Assembly: GCA_011033025.1 (NCBI GenBank)
Contig: WFMF01000233.1
Span: 62,001 to 126,000 of the forward strand
DNA from: Beroe forskalii
Taxonomy: Eukaryota; Ctenophora; Nuda; Beroida; Beroidae
Reading direction: 5' to 3'
DNA length: 64,000 nucleotides
Positions 60,483 through 64,000 of this stretch are shown piece after piece. Position 1 is the first letter of the stretch. Every line of letters starts with the position of its first letter. The notes below the pieces were generated by a model, which was not told where the DNA came from, made no database searches, and was given only the letters and a program-made list of their open reading frames with translations. The position numbers were made by a program, and so were the translations under genes.

Positions 60483-60689
60483 GCTTCCTACGAATAATAC
60501 ATGAGATTACGTCATGTGTATGTGATAACAGGAGTGTGTTATTATTGGAAAACCGTTTATACAAATCTACAAAATTTACAACGGAAATTTCCGTTTTTGA
60601 ATGTTCACAACAAGAAGACCTTGTGCGTTGTTATTGAAGTTCCCAGTTTGGCGTTCGCCGCGCACGTTGATCATATGATGTTTCGCCAA

Positions 60690-61250
60690 AAGTGGAACAA
60701 AAATGAGACAATTTGCTGACATGTTTTACCTGCAACTGGAACCGATTTTTCGTCCGATATTGCCTTAGAACTATCAATGAAACCTCAAAACAAAACGATC
60801 AATGTGTAACTTCATCAATCTTCAGTGATTTATGCCCTAAGAATATGTCAGCATTTTGTCTCATTTTCGCAGTATGTCAGCATTTTGTCTCATTTTTGTT
60901 CCAAACTTGTTCCAACACAAAATATCAGCCAGATTGAAATTTAAAAGGCTCGGGATGGTCAATAAGGGTTTTTGGTCGTCTGGATAACCTATTTAGTACC
61001 CTAGAAGGGCCTCTAGGTATATGTCAGCAATTTGTCTCATTTTTGCGCAGTATGTCAGCATTTTGTCTCATTTTTGTTCCAAGGCCAAATATCTGTAGGT
61101 TTGAATTTCTGAACCTTAAGAACTTTTGGTTTGATGTCTAAAAACACATTTGATGGGTTTTTATATCAATTCTGACCATTTCCCACCTATTTGGTATATG
61201 TCAGCAATTTGTCTCATTTTTGTTCCAATTATGTTCCAATTTTGTTCCAA
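60690..61250. repeat. ATGTCAGCATTTTGTCTCAT word element
   Basis: Five copies of a composite word, ATGTCAGCAATTTGTCTCAT followed by TTTTGTTCC, lie at about 60847-61235. One inverted copy sits at 60692-60722 immediately after the MTBP duplicate ends. The arrangement resembles an inverted-repeat element filled with 11-12-bp words; no target duplication was confirmed. Confidence 0.6.
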
Positions 61251-61499
61251 TCGCGCGGAAACATTGACTCATTACTTTATACAATCAAATTTGAGCTAGG
61301 TGTTATGCTGCGGGGACACACATTGACTAGCTAACCCTGCGTTGTTCGTGCTATAAGTGTACGTACGGCGTGACTGATTGTGCATGATACACCCTGTTAC
61401 ACAATCACTCAACCAAACCCCAATCAGTGTTGATTTTCAGTGTTGATTTTCAGTGTCTAAGTATATTACTGATTGTCAATAACATTACTAACGGTCTCA

Positions 61500-64000
61500 G
61501 AGGCAGCTTCGAAGACAACATAAAAGCTGCTTTTCTGAATTTGAACTAACCGTTATCCCAGAGTATTGGAGTACTAGTTTTGCGTTGTCGCAAACCAGGG
61601 GATTGTCTTGTTGAGTGTCTGTCAGTTTACCCCTGGGACGCTCACACCAAAATCCTTTTGCTGCTGCTGTCGTTTTCAGATCGTTGACGACAGTCCCTAT
61701 CATCTGTCTGGGTGCTGCTCAAGGAACATGTCCAATTGCATCAGAAGCAAATCGCTGTGATAGGTGGCCTTCTCAATCAAGCAGATGTCAATGCAAAGCG
61801 GGTATTGTCGAACTACAACCCCACTGTGAAGTATGAAGTCAACAAGGCGTCATTAAAGAGGTGCAATGCGGTTCAACTCGAAGCATGTGGCACCTTCCAC
61901 TTGGCTTCACTGTCCGCAATGACGCGAATGAAGCTCTACAGAAATCAAGACATTCTGGCTAGACTCATCCTCAAGATCGAATCCCTGTTCGAGACCAGTG
62001 TAGTGACTGTAACCAGTCATACCAGAACGCACTAGATGACACGCCCTACTAACATGTGTTCTCTGTATGCAAAGGCAGCCACGACTGCGACCAGATTCGT
62101 GCCAAGACTGACGCTATGGGTGGTGTCAAACCAACTGGAACATCATGGTTATGTTTTGGGTGTCTTGCCAAAAACAACCTGGCTCTCAATCCCCCTCAAA
62201 AACAGCAGAAGAGAACTCGGACCTACTCTGCTGTGTCAGAAGCAGCATCTGATAACCTCCAAACCATTCCAGAGGATGGCTCTTGGGAGAAGAAGGAGGA
62301 AGATGATGAAAATGGGGGCGAGAGAGTCCCAGAGGGGCGTGATCTGAACAGTCCGGGGGGTCAACCCGGCCCTCAAATAGAGTTACTACATCAGAAATAT
62401 GTGAGCTCTACAAACAGCAGGCTTCCTGCCCACACACGGAGACTGGGCAAGACCCTCGTGAACGGCAGACAGTGCGACAAAGCTCACCCTCCACGATGCT
62501 TCAAGTTCACACGTTTTGGGTCGCGCGCAACCCCAAGGGGTGCAACAAAGGTGCCAACTGTCAATACTGGCATCCAAGACTTTGTAACGAGTCAGTACGA
62601 AGTCAAACATGTTCAAGAGAAGAGTGCACATTCTTCCACCTCAAAGGCACAGTTAGATCTAGGCCTTCCCTGGACCAAGGAAACCAAAACCAGGGTCAAG
62701 CCGCAGCACGAAGGGATATTGCTAGACCTCCCCCCGCTGCAAGAAATGATAGTATCAGGCCTCCTCCTGCCACCATCACACGAACCATCCCCAGGTTCAG
62801 CATTTCAGACACCCCCTACCCTCCTACTGTGCAACAACGGAGTAAGCCAGATGCTCTGATCAGAAACGATGATTCTGCTTTTTTATTGCACAAAATGGAG
62901 AACATGAAGCAGGGGTTCAGCGACCAAATCACAGACCTGGTTCAGAACGAGATCCCTCGACTCCTGAAAGACCTGATCAAAGAGGCTCTCCAGACCAAGC
63001 CCTCTGCCCCCCCTCCCCAGCAAGCCTTCCATCAAGCCCCGTGTCCCAGCAAGGACCAGCAACCTCAATGATGTACCAGCTTACAGATCCCACAAGGGAC
63101 AAAACAGTTTCCCCCCATTGGGGTTCAATGGGGGTCCCTTGAAAAACAACGGAGGGAAAACCCCATTCACCCAGGAACAATTTTAACGGCAGTTTCCCCA
63201 CTAATTAAACTTGGCAAAAGGCCCAAAAAAAATGCAAGCGATCAGGGGATATGAGTTTATTTCCCCCGGATAAACGAGTTGGTGGGGCCCTCCTTTACCT
63301 CCAGACCATAGGAAGGGTCCCCCGGTTCAAAATCAAGGGCAAATGGTTTGTTGCTACAAATCAGAACCCTCAGGCCACTCTCGTAAATCAACCCCTCAGG
63401 ATTCTCCCCCCCCTGCTACCCAACCTAAAAGCCCTCAATATCCAAACCACAGGATGCCGGACCTGTATACTTGGGGACTTTTTTCCCGAGATTGAAGATG
63501 CCCATATCCTCCTTTCAACCCTCTGCCCGACCCTTATTCGGGAAAAAACCATCTGTCAAAGTTGTCACCAAAAAGGGGGGAAAACCCCTTGACCTTGTCC
63601 TCACTAATGCCACGCTACGTTGCAGAAGTTGACGTCAGACCCAACCACACTCTCTGACCATTGCCTGGTTAAAAGCACTGCTTGGCTTCGACATGCTTAA
63701 TTGTTATCTCGGCTTCCCAATCAGAATCGCAGTCCTCACTCCCTTCCGAGCTGCAGACTATCATAATGCAGACTTTGACGCCATGTGAACAGCATTCAAA
63801 AGTATCAACTGGGAAGATCTGTGGGTTCTCTGCAATGGAGAATCCGAGCAATACCTCGAGTTGATAAAGCTCACTGTCCTGCAGATCACGCTCCTCCACT
63901 CCCCTTGCTGCAAGGCACCATCTGATCATTTGCAGCGCAGAAATAACAATGTTGTTACAGCCATGAAAAGAAAAAGGAGAAAACTCAATGCTCGGATACG
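61500..64000 (+). mobile_element. Non-LTR retrotransposon (LINE), 5' half, runs off window
   Basis: ORF1 (about 61710-63071, in several frames) has a PHD-like Cys/His cluster at about 61999-62170 (CSDC, VCKGSHDC, WLCFGC). It is followed by CCCH-type fingers at about 62395-62650: CDKAHPPRCFKF, GCNKGANCQYWHPRLC, then CTFFHLKGTVR. A Pro-rich tail with a coiled helix (IPRLLKDLIKEALQ) ends before 63071. Downstream at 63250-63660 come endonuclease C-terminal remnants: ILGDFF, then LDLVLTNATL and LSDHCLV in shifted frames. After that FKSINWEDLW and a basic linker lead towards the reverse transcriptase, which lies past the edge. An in-frame stop at about 62026 and at least two frameshifts (near 62400-62480 and within 63070-63600) break it, part of this perhaps from sequence error. 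ORF1 of this type occurs in CR1/L2-group elements; the clade is uncertain. Confidence 0.82.

Noticed and set aside
61500-64000. LTR retroelement or virus-derived sequence
   Set aside because: Zinc-finger ORF1 followed by an endonuclease end without terminal repeats, protease or integrase points to a LINE; no LTR or capsid-bearing element was recognised anywhere in the window.

Overview
This is nuclear DNA from an animal, almost certainly an invertebrate. The genes are split by GT-AG introns and encode animal families: a TspanC8-type tetraspanin, MTBP, AIP, an L-type lectin of the VIP36 group and a DUF4743-Nudix hydrolase. Intergenic DNA is AT-rich and crowded with minisatellites, inverted-repeat elements and LINE pieces. 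Minisatellites sitting on splice sites recall those I remember being described in amphioxus, so a cephalochordate is a low-confidence guess. No bacterial operon, CRISPR array, rRNA, tRNA, LTR element or viral element was recognised.

Layout. 1-3.1 kb: no gene, part with suspicious homopolymers. 3.2-10.4 kb (+): a tentative two-exon small gene whose first exon abuts a 33-bp minisatellite. 14.1-15.5 kb: a large foldback element. 17.6-19.9 kb (-): tetraspanin, last exon not found. 21.0-25.3 kb (-): MTBP, nine exons. 26.6-28.1 kb (-): intronless BTB-BACK protein with a TATA box. 28.6-30.6 kb (-): five-exon Nudix hydrolase. 31.5-32.5 kb (-): intronless AIP. 33-41.8 kb: no host gene except LMAN2 exon 1 at 40.3 kb; it holds a LINE ORF1 relic and several inverted-repeat elements, two of which carry G-run termini and 7-bp target duplications. 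40.3-47.3 kb (+): seven exons of a VIP36-like lectin, whose 3' end is missing behind a 6.5-kb array of a 176-bp satellite that flips orientation at 52.67 kb. 55.5-57.1 kb (+): a tentative multi-exon gene cut by a duplicated block. 57.1-60.7 kb: a second, 3'-truncated copy of MTBP exons 1-8. 61.5-64 kb (+): the 5' half of a non-LTR retrotransposon running off the window.

The genes do not form a pathway. MTBP acts in replication origin firing, AIP is an Hsp90 co-chaperone, VIP36 is a cargo lectin of the early secretory pathway, TspanC8 proteins escort ADAM10, and DUF4743-Nudix proteins hydrolyse nucleotide-type diphosphates.

Two themes stand out. First, at least five splice junctions are embedded in local tandem arrays that copy the junction itself. 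Second, several non-autonomous inverted-repeat elements are filled with short tandem words. The MTBP duplication is also informative: copy 1 carries a fragment that looks like an exon-exon junction made from copy-2-type sequence.
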